Positions 15,846 to 23,420 of a stretch of DNA of 42,106 nt are shown piece after piece. The position numbers and the translations under genes were made by a program. The notes beneath the pieces were generated by a model, which saw nothing but the letters and a program-made list of their open reading frames with translations, was not told where the DNA came from and did no database searches. Numbering within the stretch: position 1 is the first letter of the stretch; each line of letters begins with the position of its first letter. The stretch is from Clostridiales bacterium (GTDB lineage Bacteria > Bacillota > Clostridia > Oscillospirales > Oscillospiraceae): NCBI GenBank assembly GCA_004553545.1, contig SFLD01000009.1, forward strand, positions 1 through 42,106. The letters run 5' to 3'.

Positions 15846-15939
15846 ACGAGCCGCCTGCTGGCGGGGGCCATCTTTTCTCGCCGGAGCGGCGGAGCCGCTC
15901 CGGCGAAATTAATTATTTGTAAATTCCGCCCCGGGACGG
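15846..15939. repeat. Perfect 12-bp hairpin in the gap before the zinc-ribbon gene
   Basis: CGCCGGAGCGGC (15879-15890), loop GGA, GCCGCTCCGGCG (15894-15905), followed by AT-rich AAATTAATTATTTG. This is part of the 425-base gene-free stretch 15610-16034, whose other contents are the trxA terminator, the inverted repeat element and a promoter. Confidence 0.6.
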
Positions 15940-15968
15940 TTGCCCCGGCGGAAAATTGCGTGTAGAAT
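15940..15968 (+). promoter_or_regulatory. Promoter of the zinc-ribbon membrane protein gene
   Basis: TTGCCC (15940-15945), 17-bp spacer, TAGAAT (15963-15968). The leader is about 60 bases. Confidence 0.6.
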
Positions 15969-16034
15969 ACGGATATCCCGGCGGTGGCCTTGTCCCCCGC
16001 CGGTGAAACGGTTCCGTGGGAAGGAGTCTTCTTC

Positions 16035-16472
16035 ATGCAGTTTTTCGCACGGGTGCGGGATGCCATGGCCCGCTTTATGTACGGCCGCAACGGCGTGGAC
16101 CAGCTGAACATCGCCATGCTCTGGGTCTCCATCGGGGCGGACCTGCTGGCCACCATCCTGATGCGCCAGCAGAACGGCCTTGCCTATGTGGGCCTGGTGC
16201 TCTACTACGGCAGCGTCGTCCTCTGGGTGCTGGTGCTCTTCCGGATGTTCTCCCGGAACCTCTACAAGCGCCAGGCGGAAAACCAGAAGTGGCTCCAGGC
16301 CCGGTCCCGGCGCCGGGGCGCCGCCTCCGCCGCCAAGGCCCGCCGGGCGGACACGGAGCACAAATACTTCACCTGCAAGCGCTGCAAGACCATCTGCCGG
16401 GTGCCGGTGGGCAAGGGCAAGGTCATCATCACCTGCCCCAAGTGCGGCGCGGAGATCCACGGCAAGACCTGA
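16035..16472 (+). CDS. Small membrane protein with C-terminal zinc ribbon
   Basis: A 145-residue protein of unknown function. Two hydrophobic helices lie at about 27-45 and 50-72. A basic linker (KRQAENQKW, then RSRRRGAASAAKARR) leads to a zinc-ribbon-like end with CKRCKTICRVP and ITCPKCGAEIHG, that is, paired CxxC knuckles about 20 residues apart. Such plans occur in uncharacterised clostridial proteins; binding of metal, RNA or protein by the ribbon is only possible. The ATG at 16035 has GGAAGGAG upstream. The gene has its own promoter and a hairpin after it. Confidence 0.8.
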   Translation: MQFFARVRDAMARFMYGRNGVDQLNIAMLWVSIGADLLATILMRQQNGLAYVGLVLYYGSVVLWVLVLFRMFSRNLYKRQAENQKWLQARSRRRGAASAAKARRADTEHKYFTCKRCKTICRVPVGKGKVIITCPKCGAEIHGKT

Positions 16473-16480
16473 GAATCCGA

Positions 16481-16502
16481 GGGACGCCCCAGCGGGCGTC
16501 CC
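16481..16502 (+). terminator. Hairpin after the zinc-ribbon gene
   Basis: GGGACGCCC (16481-16489) / GGGCGTCCC (16494-16502), a perfect 9-bp stem, eight bases past the stop codon. The U tract is weak (GTTGCTTT), so some read-through into the next gene is possible. Confidence 0.55.
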
Positions 16503-16565
16503 CGTTGCTTTCCAAAGAATACCGCCATCGTTTGCCGCGCAGCGCGCGGAGAAAGGGGAAAGACC

Positions 16566-17339
16566 ATGCACGATCTGCCGAAACAGTACCACATCCACTG
16601 CGCCCCCGGGGACGTGGGCGCCTACTGCATCCTGCCGGGGGACCCCGGAAGAGTCCCCGCCATCGCCGCCCTCTTTGAGGACGCCCACCAGGTGGCCCAG
16701 AACCGGGAGTACAACGTCTACACCGGCAAGCTCCTGGGGGAGACCGTCAGCGTCTGCTCCACCGGCATCGGCGGCCCCTCTGCCTCCATCGCCATGGAGG
16801 AGCTGGTGAAGTGCGGCGTCAAGACTTTTATCCGCACCGGCACCTGCGGCGGCATCGACCTGCCCGTCCGCTCCGGAGACATCGTGGTGGCCACCGCCGC
16901 CATCCGCTATGAGCACACGAGCCTGGAGTACGCCCCCATCGAGTTCCCCGCCGTGGCGGACCTGGATGTCACCAACTGCCTGGTCCGGGCTACCCGCGAC
17001 CTGGGCTATCCCCTGCACACCGGCGTCGTCCAGTGCAAGGACAGCTTCTACGGCCAGCACAGCCCCGAGGCCTCCCCGGTCTACTATGAGCTGCAGCAGA
17101 AGTGGGAGAGCTGGAAGCGCCTGGGCGTCAAGGCCAGCGAGATGGAGTCCGCCGCCCTCTTTGTGGTGGCGGCGGCCCTGGGCGTCCGCTGCGGCTCCTG
17201 CTTCCACGTGGTGTGGAACCAGGAGCGGGAGAAGGCCGGTCTGGACCAGACCATGAGCGAGGATACCACCGCCTCCGTGAAGGTGGCGGTGGAGGCCCTG
17301 AAGCTCCTGATCCAGCAGGACCGGGCCGCCCGGGGGTGA
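16566..17339 (+). CDS. udp: Uridine phosphorylase (nucleoside phosphorylase family)
   Basis: A 257-residue enzyme of the NP-I family that splits uridine with phosphate to uracil and ribose 1-phosphate. The phosphate loop is ILPGDPGRV (about 22-30). STGIGGPSASIAMEEL is the uridine/purine phosphorylase signature, followed by IRTGTCGGI. The ribose motif EMESAALF (about 190-197) and the KDSFYGQHSPE loop favour uridine phosphorylase over DeoD. AAAGGGGAAAG precedes the start. The mscS gene starts four bases after the stop codon, an operon arrangement without obvious functional link. Confidence 0.9.
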   Translation: MHDLPKQYHIHCAPGDVGAYCILPGDPGRVPAIAALFEDAHQVAQNREYNVYTGKLLGETVSVCSTGIGGPSASIAMEELVKCGVKTFIRTGTCGGIDLPVRSGDIVVATAAIRYEHTSLEYAPIEFPAVADLDVTNCLVRATRDLGYPLHTGVVQCKDSFYGQHSPEASPVYYELQQKWESWKRLGVKASEMESAALFVVAAALGVRCGSCFHVVWNQEREKAGLDQTMSEDTTASVKVAVEALKLLIQQDRAARG

Positions 17340-17343
17340 GCGC

Positions 17344-18162
17344 GTGCCCATTACGGAAGAAGTCCAGCAGGCCCTGAAGCTCTCGGTGGGGGGCTTCCAG
17401 CTGGGAAAAATTCTGGAGGCCGTGCTGGCGGCCCTCATCTGCCTTCTCGTCATCCGGCTTCTGCTGCGCTTTCTGGACCGGATGCTGGCGAAGTCCCGGA
17501 TCAATCCCCAGGTGGGGACCTACCTCCGCCGGGGCGTGAAGGTGCTGCTCTGCGTCCTGGCAGTGATCCTGGTCTGCGGCTGCCTGGGGGTGAACATGAC
17601 CTCCCTGACGGCCCTCCTCAGCGTATTGACCCTGGGCGTGACCCTGGCCACCGAGAGCCTCATCGGCAACGTGGCGGGCGGGGCCGTCATCCTCTCCACC
17701 CACCCCTTCCAGGTGGGGGACTATATCGAGACCAGCGGCGGCGCCGCCGGAACGGTGCGGGAGATGGGCCTCTCCTACACGAAGCTGGAGACCTTTGACG
17801 GCCAGATCGTCCTCCAGCCCAACAAGGAGCTCTCCGCCTCCCGGATCACGAATTTCTCCACCCTGGGCCGCCGCCGGGTGGTCTGCAAGGTGACGGCCTC
17901 CTACGACGCCCCCACGGAGACGGTGAAGGCCGCCTGCCGGGAGGCCATGGGGAAGACCGCCAACCTCCTCCCGGACCCCGCCCCGGTGGTCCGGCTGACG
18001 GATTACGGCGCCAGCTCCATTGAGTACACCCTCCGCTGCTGGGCCAAGACCGAGGACTACTGGCAGGTCTACGAGGACCTGCGGGAAGCCCTGCGGGAGA
18101 GCTTCGCCGCCCACGGCGTGGAGATGACCTACGACCACCTGAACGTCCACGTGGTGCAATAA
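17344..18162 (+). CDS. Small-conductance mechanosensitive channel (MscS family)
   Basis: A 272-residue MscS-type channel releasing solutes on osmotic downshock. Three membrane helices are seen (about 22-42, 60-80 and the pore helix 85-112). The pore helix shows the Gly/Ala pattern around TLGVTLATESLIGNVAGGAV. The family signature HPFQVGDYIE opens the beta domain, followed by the alpha/beta C-terminal domain. The start is GTG at 17344, with GGGGGTGA overlapping the udp stop region, so it is probably translationally coupled. Confidence 0.92.
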   Translation: MPITEEVQQALKLSVGGFQLGKILEAVLAALICLLVIRLLLRFLDRMLAKSRINPQVGTYLRRGVKVLLCVLAVILVCGCLGVNMTSLTALLSVLTLGVTLATESLIGNVAGGAVILSTHPFQVGDYIETSGGAAGTVREMGLSYTKLETFDGQIVLQPNKELSASRITNFSTLGRRRVVCKVTASYDAPTETVKAACREAMGKTANLLPDPAPVVRLTDYGASSIEYTLRCWAKTEDYWQVYEDLREALRESFAAHGVEMTYDHLNVHVVQ

Positions 18163-18166
18163 GAAA

Positions 18167-18195
18167 GCCGCCCCGGGAGCCTGGCTCCCGGGGCG
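18167..18195. terminator. Bidirectional terminator between mscS and the spoIIQ-like gene
   Basis: CGCCCCGGGAGCC (18169-18181) pairs perfectly with GGCTCCCGGGGCG (18183-18195). It is a near twin of the terminator at 2827-2853, with one compensated base pair. Confidence 0.88.
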
Positions 18196-18202
18196 CATTT
18201 CT

Positions 18203-18895
18203 TCAGTTTTCCAGGAAATCCTGGGGGTCGATGGGCTCCTCGTCCTGCAGGACGGCGAAGTGCAGGTGGGGTCCCAGGGCCGTCTCGCTGAGGGAGCTGT
18301 TGCCCACGGCCCCGATGACCTGCCCGGCCCGGACGCTGTCCCCGGCCTTTACGGGGACCTCCGGGGCCAGGCTTGCGTAGACGGTCTTGCGGCCGTCCCC
18401 GTGGTCCAGGACCACAGTGCTGCCCAGAAGGTCGTTCACCGTGACGGACTCCACCGTCCCGGCGCAGGCGGCGCAGACCTCCGTGCCTTCGGCGGCGGCG
18501 ATGTCCAGGCCCTCGTGGGTCCGCCAGTCTGCCAGGGTGTCGTTATACTGCAGGGCGTCCGCTGAGAAGGCCGCCACCGTCTCCCCGGTGAGGGGCGGGA
18601 CGATGATCCGGGGAGCGGATGCAATGACGGGCTCCGCCGGTTCCTCCGTCTCTCCGGAGACCGGGACCTCCGGCTTCTCCGGCAGGACGGGGATGGTGAC
18701 GGGGACGGAGACCTCCTCCGCGTCGTCTCCCTTGGGGTCGGTCTGGTCCGCGATGATGTTGGGGGTCTCGAGGGCCTGGGGGTCCTTGGTGCTCTTTGCC
18801 CGGGTGCTCTGGTAGGCCCCGGCCAGCACGGCCAGGGCGCAGAGCCCCAGCACCACCCAGCCCCAGAAACCCTGGGTCTTGGCTTGATGTCGCAT
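18203..18895 (-). CDS. spoIIQ: M23/LytM-domain membrane protein, likely SpoIIQ
   Basis: A 230-residue protein with a short N-terminal cytoplasmic stretch, one membrane helix (about 13-30), an acidic Pro-rich linker and a LytM peptidase domain (about 100-225). The catalytic zinc ligands are all present: HEGLD (His127, Asp131) and HLH (210-212), as in clostridial SpoIIQ and unlike the degenerate Bacillus protein. In spore formers this forespore membrane protein pairs with SpoIIIAH across the intermembrane space. A perfect sigma-F-type promoter (18917-18946) supports the naming. ATG 18895 was chosen for spacing to AAGGAGGG; another ATG lies six bases upstream. Confidence 0.82.
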   Translation of the reverse strand: MRHQAKTQGFWGWVVLGLCALAVLAGAYQSTRAKSTKDPQALETPNIIADQTDPKGDDAEEVSVPVTIPVLPEKPEVPVSGETEEPAEPVIASAPRIIVPPLTGETVAAFSADALQYNDTLADWRTHEGLDIAAAEGTEVCAACAGTVESVTVNDLLGSTVVLDHGDGRKTVYASLAPEVPVKAGDSVRAGQVIGAVGNSSLSETALGPHLHFAVLQDEEPIDPQDFLEN

Positions 18896-18916
18896 GGTCA
18901 TCCCTCCTTTTTCTCC

Positions 18917-18946
18917 CAGTTTTGCCCGGAAAACGGCGCTTTATAC
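18917..18946 (-). promoter_or_regulatory. Sigma-F (forespore) type promoter of the spoIIQ-like gene
   Basis: Minus strand: GTATA (18946-18942), 15-bp spacer, GGCAAAACTG (18926-18917). This fits the Bacillus sigma-F pattern GYATA and GGnnAnAHTR at every fixed position. The -10 ends 21 bases before the start codon, giving a very short leader. Confidence 0.78.
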
Positions 18947-18998
18947 CAGGGGAGGGGAAAATTTTTTCTCTGTTTTGTCGATTTTTTCACAAAACCTC

Positions 18999-19028
18999 TT
19001 GCCAGGACCCGTTTCCCTCCGGTATACT
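18999..19028 (+). promoter_or_regulatory. Promoter of the DUF1576 gene
   Basis: TTGCCA (18999-19004), 18-bp spacer, TATACT (19023-19028). Confidence 0.65.
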
Positions 19029-19082
19029 GAGGATACTGTTAATTTGGCGTTAAGAAAATCATCTGACGCGAAGGAGGTCCCC

Positions 19083-20474
19083 TTGCGAAAACGCTTTCCC
19101 CCCCTGTTCCTGGTCGGTCTGGCCTTCTCCCTGGGCTTCATCGCCCTGGGCTTCCTGCTTGCCTCCCCGGCGGAGATCTTCCGGGGGCTCTTTACCATCC
19201 TGACGGAGCAGGACCTGCTCATCACGGATTACTTCTACCTTGCGGGCATCGGCCCGGCCCTTGTGAACGCGGGCCTTGTGACGCTGGCCTCCGTCCTGCT
19301 CATCCAGCTCTCCGGGGACGCCTACAACGGCTTCACCCTGGTGGAGCTGAGCCTGATGGCGGGCTTCGCCCTCTTCGGCAAGAACCTTCTCAACATCACG
19401 CCCATCCTCCTGGGCACCTGGTGCTACGCGAAGTACCAGCGCGAGCCCTTCTCCAAGTATGTGGGGGTGGGCCTCCTCTCCACGGCCCTCTCGCCCCTCA
19501 TCAGCTTCCTGGCCTTCGGCTCCATCCATGCCTCGCTGCCCCTGGCCTTTGCCGCGGGGATGCTGCTGGGCTTCCTGCTGCCGCCCCTCTCGGCCTACAC
19601 CTATAAGATCCAGAACGGCATGAACCTCTACAACATGGGCTTTGCCTGCGGGCTCCTGGCCATGATGATCGTGCCGGCGCTGACGGCCTTCGGCGATCGG
19701 CCCACCCAGGTCCTCTACTGGTACGATGAGCACCAGACGGAGATCATCCTGGCCATGGACAGCTTCTGCCTGCTCCTCATCTGCCTGGGGCTCATGGCCA
19801 CGGGCAAGCGGCGCAAGGAGGTCTGGGCGGACTACCTCCGGCTTCTCGGCACCACCGGCCGGGTGCCCAGCGACTACCTGCGGATGTTCGGCCCCGGGGC
19901 GGTGCTGGTGAACGCCGGCATCAACGGCCTTTTCGGCATGGTCTACCTCTTCCTCATCGACGGGCAGTTCAACGGCCCCACCATCGGCGGGCTTCTGGCC
20001 ATCATGGGCTTCTCCGCCTTCGGCAAGCACGCGGGAAACATCATCCCCGTGATCCTGGGCGTGGCCCTGGGCGCCTACGGCATGCACGCGACGCCGGATA
20101 CGCCTTCCTTGCAGCTGGCGGCCCTCTTCGGCACCACCCTGGCCCCCATCTCCGGCCACTTCGGCTGGTTCTGGGGGGTCCTGGCGGGCTTCATCCACTC
20201 CTGCCTGGTGCTGCAGACCAGCGGCCCGGTGGAGGGCATGAACCTCTACAACAACGGCTTCTCCGGCGGGCTCATCGCCATCGTGCTCTATCCCGTGGCC
20301 ACGGCCCTGGGCCGTCACCGCTGGGCCCGCATCGGCAACCGGGATTACTTCGACATCTTCCGGGACACCGCCCCCCTGGACCCGGAGAAGACCCGGGACG
20401 GCATCAAGACCCCCTGCGCCGCCGACGCCCCCGAGCGCGGCGATCCCCCCGCCCGGGGCGGGGAAGATCCCTGA
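19083..20474 (+). CDS. DUF1576 polytopic membrane protein with internal duplication
   Basis: A 463-residue membrane protein of about 11-12 helices; function unknown (DUF1576). The two halves repeat each other: ALVNAGLVT, AYNGFTLVE, MAGFALFGKNLLNITPILLG in the first, and VLVNAGING, QFNGPTIGG, MGFSAFGKHAGNIIPVILG in the second. Each is followed by GMNLYNxGFxxGL (GMNLYNMGFACGLLA; GMNLYNNGFSGGLIA). Inverted or parallel duplication is common in transporters, so transport is likely but the substrate is unknown. The start is TTG at 19083, fixed by AAGGAGG six bases before; no ATG fits. The C-terminal 35 residues are polar and disordered. Confidence 0.85.
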   Translation: MRKRFPPLFLVGLAFSLGFIALGFLLASPAEIFRGLFTILTEQDLLITDYFYLAGIGPALVNAGLVTLASVLLIQLSGDAYNGFTLVELSLMAGFALFGKNLLNITPILLGTWCYAKYQREPFSKYVGVGLLSTALSPLISFLAFGSIHASLPLAFAAGMLLGFLLPPLSAYTYKIQNGMNLYNMGFACGLLAMMIVPALTAFGDRPTQVLYWYDEHQTEIILAMDSFCLLLICLGLMATGKRRKEVWADYLRLLGTTGRVPSDYLRMFGPGAVLVNAGINGLFGMVYLFLIDGQFNGPTIGGLLAIMGFSAFGKHAGNIIPVILGVALGAYGMHATPDTPSLQLAALFGTTLAPISGHFGWFWGVLAGFIHSCLVLQTSGPVEGMNLYNNGFSGGLIAIVLYPVATALGRHRWARIGNRDYFDIFRDTAPLDPEKTRDGIKTPCAADAPERGDPPARGGEDP

Positions 20475-20520
20475 TCCCTTTTCCGCCCGGCGGTCTCCTC
20501 CTTCCTCCGCCGGACGGGAT

Positions 20521-20570
20521 GGCAAAGCGCCGCCGGAAGCCAAAGGCTTCCGGCGGCGCTTTGCCATGTT
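20521..20570. terminator. Bidirectional terminator with 21-bp perfect stem
   Basis: 20521-20541 pairs perfectly with 20545-20565 around AAA; GTTTTT follows on the plus strand. It lies between the convergent DUF1576 and P-type ATPase genes. Confidence 0.9.
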
Positions 20571-20582
20571 TTTGGGAAAAAC

Positions 20583-22688
20583 TTACGCTTCCTCCGGGGC
20601 GGGGAGGGCGCTCTCCTCCGGCGGGAGGAGGTCCTTCATGCTCTCAAGGGCCACGCCCAGGGTGGAGAGGTTATGCAGCAGGGCGGAGGTGGCGGGGGGC
20701 AGGACCCCGGCCACGCCCAGCAGGATCAGTCCCAGGTTGAAGGACATGATGAAGCGGTAGTTCCGGTGGATGCGCCCCATCAGGGCCTGGCTCACGGCCC
20801 GGAAATGGACCAGGGCGGCGAGATCGTCCGCCGAGATGGTGACATCCGCGATCTCCCGGGCGATGGCGGCTCCGGCGGAGATGGCGACGCCCACGTCCGC
20901 CTCGCTGAGGGCGGGGGAGTCGTTGACGCCGTCGCCGATCATGATGACCTTGCGCCCGGCGGCGTGCTCCGCGCGGATGAAGGCGGCCTTATCCTCCGGC
21001 AGGACCTCGGAGCGGTACTCGTCCACCCCCACGGCCGCGGCCACGGAGCGGGCCGTCCGCTCGCTGTCGCCGGTTATCATCACGAGCTTGGTGACGCCCA
21101 GGCGCCGCAGCTCCGCCATGATGGCGGGGGCCTCCGATCGCAGGGGGTCCTCCACGCAGAGGACGGCGGCGAGCTTGCCGGAGATGGCCAGGAACAGGTG
21201 AGAATACTGGTCCGGCAGGGCGGCGAAGCGCTCCTCCTCGCCCTCCGGCAGGGTGCAGCCCTCGTCCTGGAAGACGAAGTGGTAGCTGCCGATGACTACC
21301 TTTTCCCCGCCCACCCGGCTGGAGATGCCGTGGGCCACCACGTACTCCACTTCGGAGTGCCGCTCCTCGTGGCGGAGGTTCCGCTGCCGGGCGGCGTCCA
21401 CCACGGCGTTGGCCATGGAGTGGGGGTAGTGCTCCTCCAGGCAGGCGGCGAGACGCAGCATCTCGTCCTCGGTGTGGCCGCCGAAGGGCACCACCAGGGC
21501 CAGGTGGGGCATGGCGTGGGTCAGGGTGCCGGTCTTGTCGAAGACGATGGTCTCCGCCTCGGCGGCGGCCTCCAGGAATTTGCCGCCCTTCACCCGGATG
21601 CCGCTCTTGCCGCACTCCCGCATGGCGGAGAGGACGGCGATGGGCATGGAGAGCTTCAGCGCGCAGGAGAAGTCCACCATCAGGATGGCCAGGGCCTTGG
21701 TGGGATTCCGGGTGAGAAGATAAGTCAGCACCGTGGCCCCCAGGCTCCAGGGGACCAGCCGATCCGCCAGGTGGGAGGCCTTGTCCTCCGTGGCGGATTT
21801 CAGCTTTTCCGAGGCCTCGATCATCTCCACGATCCGGTGGTAGCGGCCGCTGCCGCTGGCCTTGTCCACCCGCAGGGCGCAGCTGCCCTCCTCCACCACC
21901 GTCCCGGCGTAGACGTAGCTGCCCGGGGCCTTGTGGACGGGGAGGGATTCCCCGGTCATGGAGGACTGGTTGACGCTGGCCTCCCCGCTGACGAGGACGC
22001 CGTCCAGGGGGATGAGGCTGCCGGTGCGGACGATGATGACGTCCCCCACCTGCACGTCCGCGACGTTGACCAGGACCTCCTGGTCCCCGGCCTGGAGCCA
22101 GACCTTGTCCACGTTGAGGCTCATGGTCTGGGCCAGGTCGGCCACGGACTTCTTGTGGGTCCACTCCTCCAGGATCTCGCCGATCTTCAGGAGGAACATG
22201 ATGCTGCTGGCCGTGCCGCTGTCCCCCCGCAGGAGGGAGATGGAGATGGCCACGGCGTCCAGCACCGGCACCTGGATGTGCCCGTGGAGCAGGCAGGCAA
22301 GGCCCCGCTTTAAGTACTTGATCCAGTGGAAGAAGGCGATGACCGTCCGCACCGGGGCGGGGAGAAAGACCTTGGAGAGGACGCGGCGGATCACGGCGGT
22401 GCCCAGCTTGTCCTGGAACTCCCGGTTCAGGGCCCGGCTGCTGTTGGCCGGGGCCAGCTCCCCGTGCTTTTCATAGGAGAAGGCGCCGACGGCCTTCAGG
22501 ATCTCCTCCCGGCTGCCCCGGTAGGTGATGACAAGGTCGCCCGTCAGGTCGTAGACGGCGGCGTCCCGCACCCCGGGCAGGGCCTTGAGGTAGGCTTCCC
22601 AGGCGTCCGCCTGGGTCAGGGTCATCCGGCTGGCGGCGGCGTGGAGCCGCAGGCGGCCGGGGGATTCATGCAGAATGACGCATTTCAT
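20583..22688 (-). CDS. P1B-type heavy-metal P-type ATPase with altered CPx motif
   Basis: A 701-residue ATP-driven metal pump. The N-terminal HMA-like domain (about 1-80, ESPGRLRLH) has no CxxC metal site. The actuator motif MTGES, the phosphorylated Asp384 in DKTGTLT, the HP-like YPHSMANAVV, the TGDSE segment and the GDGVND hinge are all present, so the pump should be active. The membrane metal motif that is CPC in zinc/copper pumps reads F340-S-C342-A-L-K-L-S-M-P, keeping only the second Cys. The metal is therefore uncertain. It is the second gene of an operon with the DUF6110 gene. GGAGG precedes the ATG at 22688. Confidence 0.9.
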   Translation of the reverse strand: MKCVILHESPGRLRLHAAASRMTLTQADAWEAYLKALPGVRDAAVYDLTGDLVITYRGSREEILKAVGAFSYEKHGELAPANSSRALNREFQDKLGTAVIRRVLSKVFLPAPVRTVIAFFHWIKYLKRGLACLLHGHIQVPVLDAVAISISLLRGDSGTASSIMFLLKIGEILEEWTHKKSVADLAQTMSLNVDKVWLQAGDQEVLVNVADVQVGDVIIVRTGSLIPLDGVLVSGEASVNQSSMTGESLPVHKAPGSYVYAGTVVEEGSCALRVDKASGSGRYHRIVEMIEASEKLKSATEDKASHLADRLVPWSLGATVLTYLLTRNPTKALAILMVDFSCALKLSMPIAVLSAMRECGKSGIRVKGGKFLEAAAEAETIVFDKTGTLTHAMPHLALVVPFGGHTEDEMLRLAACLEEHYPHSMANAVVDAARQRNLRHEERHSEVEYVVAHGISSRVGGEKVVIGSYHFVFQDEGCTLPEGEEERFAALPDQYSHLFLAISGKLAAVLCVEDPLRSEAPAIMAELRRLGVTKLVMITGDSERTARSVAAAVGVDEYRSEVLPEDKAAFIRAEHAAGRKVIMIGDGVNDSPALSEADVGVAISAGAAIAREIADVTISADDLAALVHFRAVSQALMGRIHRNYRFIMSFNLGLILLGVAGVLPPATSALLHNLSTLGVALESMKDLLPPEESALPAPEEA

Positions 22689-22722
22689 GGGGTGGTTCCT
22701 CCATTATAAAATGGGCAAAAGG

Positions 22723-22757
22723 GAGAGCCATCACGGGACGGGCCCATCATGGCTCTC
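22723..22757 (-). promoter_or_regulatory. Intercistronic hairpin between DUF6110 and the P-type ATPase
   Basis: GAGAGCCAT and ATGGCTCTC (22723-22731 / 22749-22757) form a stem that extends inward after one mismatch to about 15 bp. On the minus strand it is followed by CCTTTTG. It may act as an attenuator or partial terminator lowering pump expression, or protect the upstream message. Confidence 0.5.
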
Positions 22758-22770
22758 ACAGCGTTGGCGC

Positions 22771-23034
22771 TCAGCCATCGGCAGAGGTGTCCTCCACGGT
22801 CTCGGCCTCGGCGGCGTAGCCCTCGTTGATGGCCTTGGCGTCCGCCAGGATGTCGCCGCAGTTCTCCTTGGTGCGGGTGACGGTGGTCATGACGCAGTCC
22901 TTGGCCCGCAGCACGGCGGCGGTGGTGTGGGTGTAGAGCTTCTTGGCGTCCCGGCTCTTCAGGATGTCGATGCCGGCGGTGCCGAAGAGCACGCCGCCCG
23001 CAAAGAGGGCAAGCTTCTTCCAGGTATGGTTCAT
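22771..23034 (-). CDS. DUF6110 family small membrane protein
   Basis: An 87-residue protein with one N-terminal hydrophobic segment (about 7-25, LALFAGGVLFGTAGIDIL), then SRDAKKLYTHTTAAVLRAKD and an amphipathic C-terminal half (MTTVTRTKENCGDILADAK). It matches the DUF6110 family, which is repeatedly found beside this type of metal ATPase. An accessory or metal-sensing role is suggested only by that context. GGAGG stands eight bases before the ATG. It is the first gene of the operon with the P-type ATPase. Confidence 0.82.
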   Translation of the reverse strand: MNHTWKKLALFAGGVLFGTAGIDILKSRDAKKLYTHTTAAVLRAKDCVMTTVTRTKENCGDILADAKAINEGYAAEAETVEDTSADG

Positions 23035-23117
23035 AAGGGTACCTCCTCTTTATTTTTCTCCGGAAGGCACGCCGTTTTCCGGCGCTGCGGTCCCGGAATT
23101 CTCCCTTGGGTCCGATG

Positions 23118-23159
23118 ATTATAACATCCCGAATAGACAACTTCCACTCCAAATAGACA
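23118..23159 (-). promoter_or_regulatory. Promoter and direct-repeat operator of the DUF6110-ATPase operon
   Basis: Minus strand: TGGAAG (23146-23141), 17-bp spacer, extended -10 TGTTATAAT (TATAAT at 23123-23118). Two direct repeats TGTCTATTyGG (23159-23149 and 23139-23129) lie 20 bp apart on the same face of the helix; one lies in the spacer, the other just upstream of -35. This looks like a regulator-binding pair; the regulator is unknown. The rest of 23035-23420 holds an 8-bp hairpin at 23193-23214 and the divergent promoter and leader described separately. Confidence 0.6.
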
Positions 23160-23254
23160 CCGAACCCCGGATTTTTCGTGAACTTTCTGTGTCCCGGCGC
23201 AGGGCGGCGCCGGGGCAGGGGGGGAGGGGCGAAAAATTTTAGTGGTCTAACCTC

Positions 23255-23283
23255 TTGATAGTTGTCGAACAATTTGCTATAAT
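23255..23283 (+). promoter_or_regulatory. Strong promoter of the ketopantoate-reductase-family gene
   Basis: TTGATA (23255-23260), 17-bp spacer, TATAAT (23278-23283), nearly consensus. The leader is about 130 bases. Confidence 0.82.
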
Positions 23284-23301
23284 GGCCTCGGCACAAAGGA
23301 A

Positions 23302-23379
23302 ACGGACCGGTTTTTGGGGTTTTCCCCCGCCGGGGGACGTTTCCCAAGCGGAAAACTCCGGTCCGTCCCGGCGGACCGG
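23302..23379 (+). promoter_or_regulatory. Structured leader with two mutually exclusive hairpins
   Basis: ACGGACCGG (23302-23310) can pair with CCGGTCCGT (23358-23366), closing an arm that also holds GTTTTCC / GGAAAAC and CCCCCGCCGGGGG. The same CCGGTCCG (23358-23365) can pair instead with CGGACCGG (23372-23379) around TCCCGG. The two folds cannot coexist, a layout typical of switching leaders. No U tract follows, so control would act on translation or RNA stability. It matches no riboswitch class I know. Confidence 0.55.
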
Positions 23380-23420
23380 GGGGGAACCGGATGAAAAAAG
23401 AACGCAGGAGGTAGTATCAC

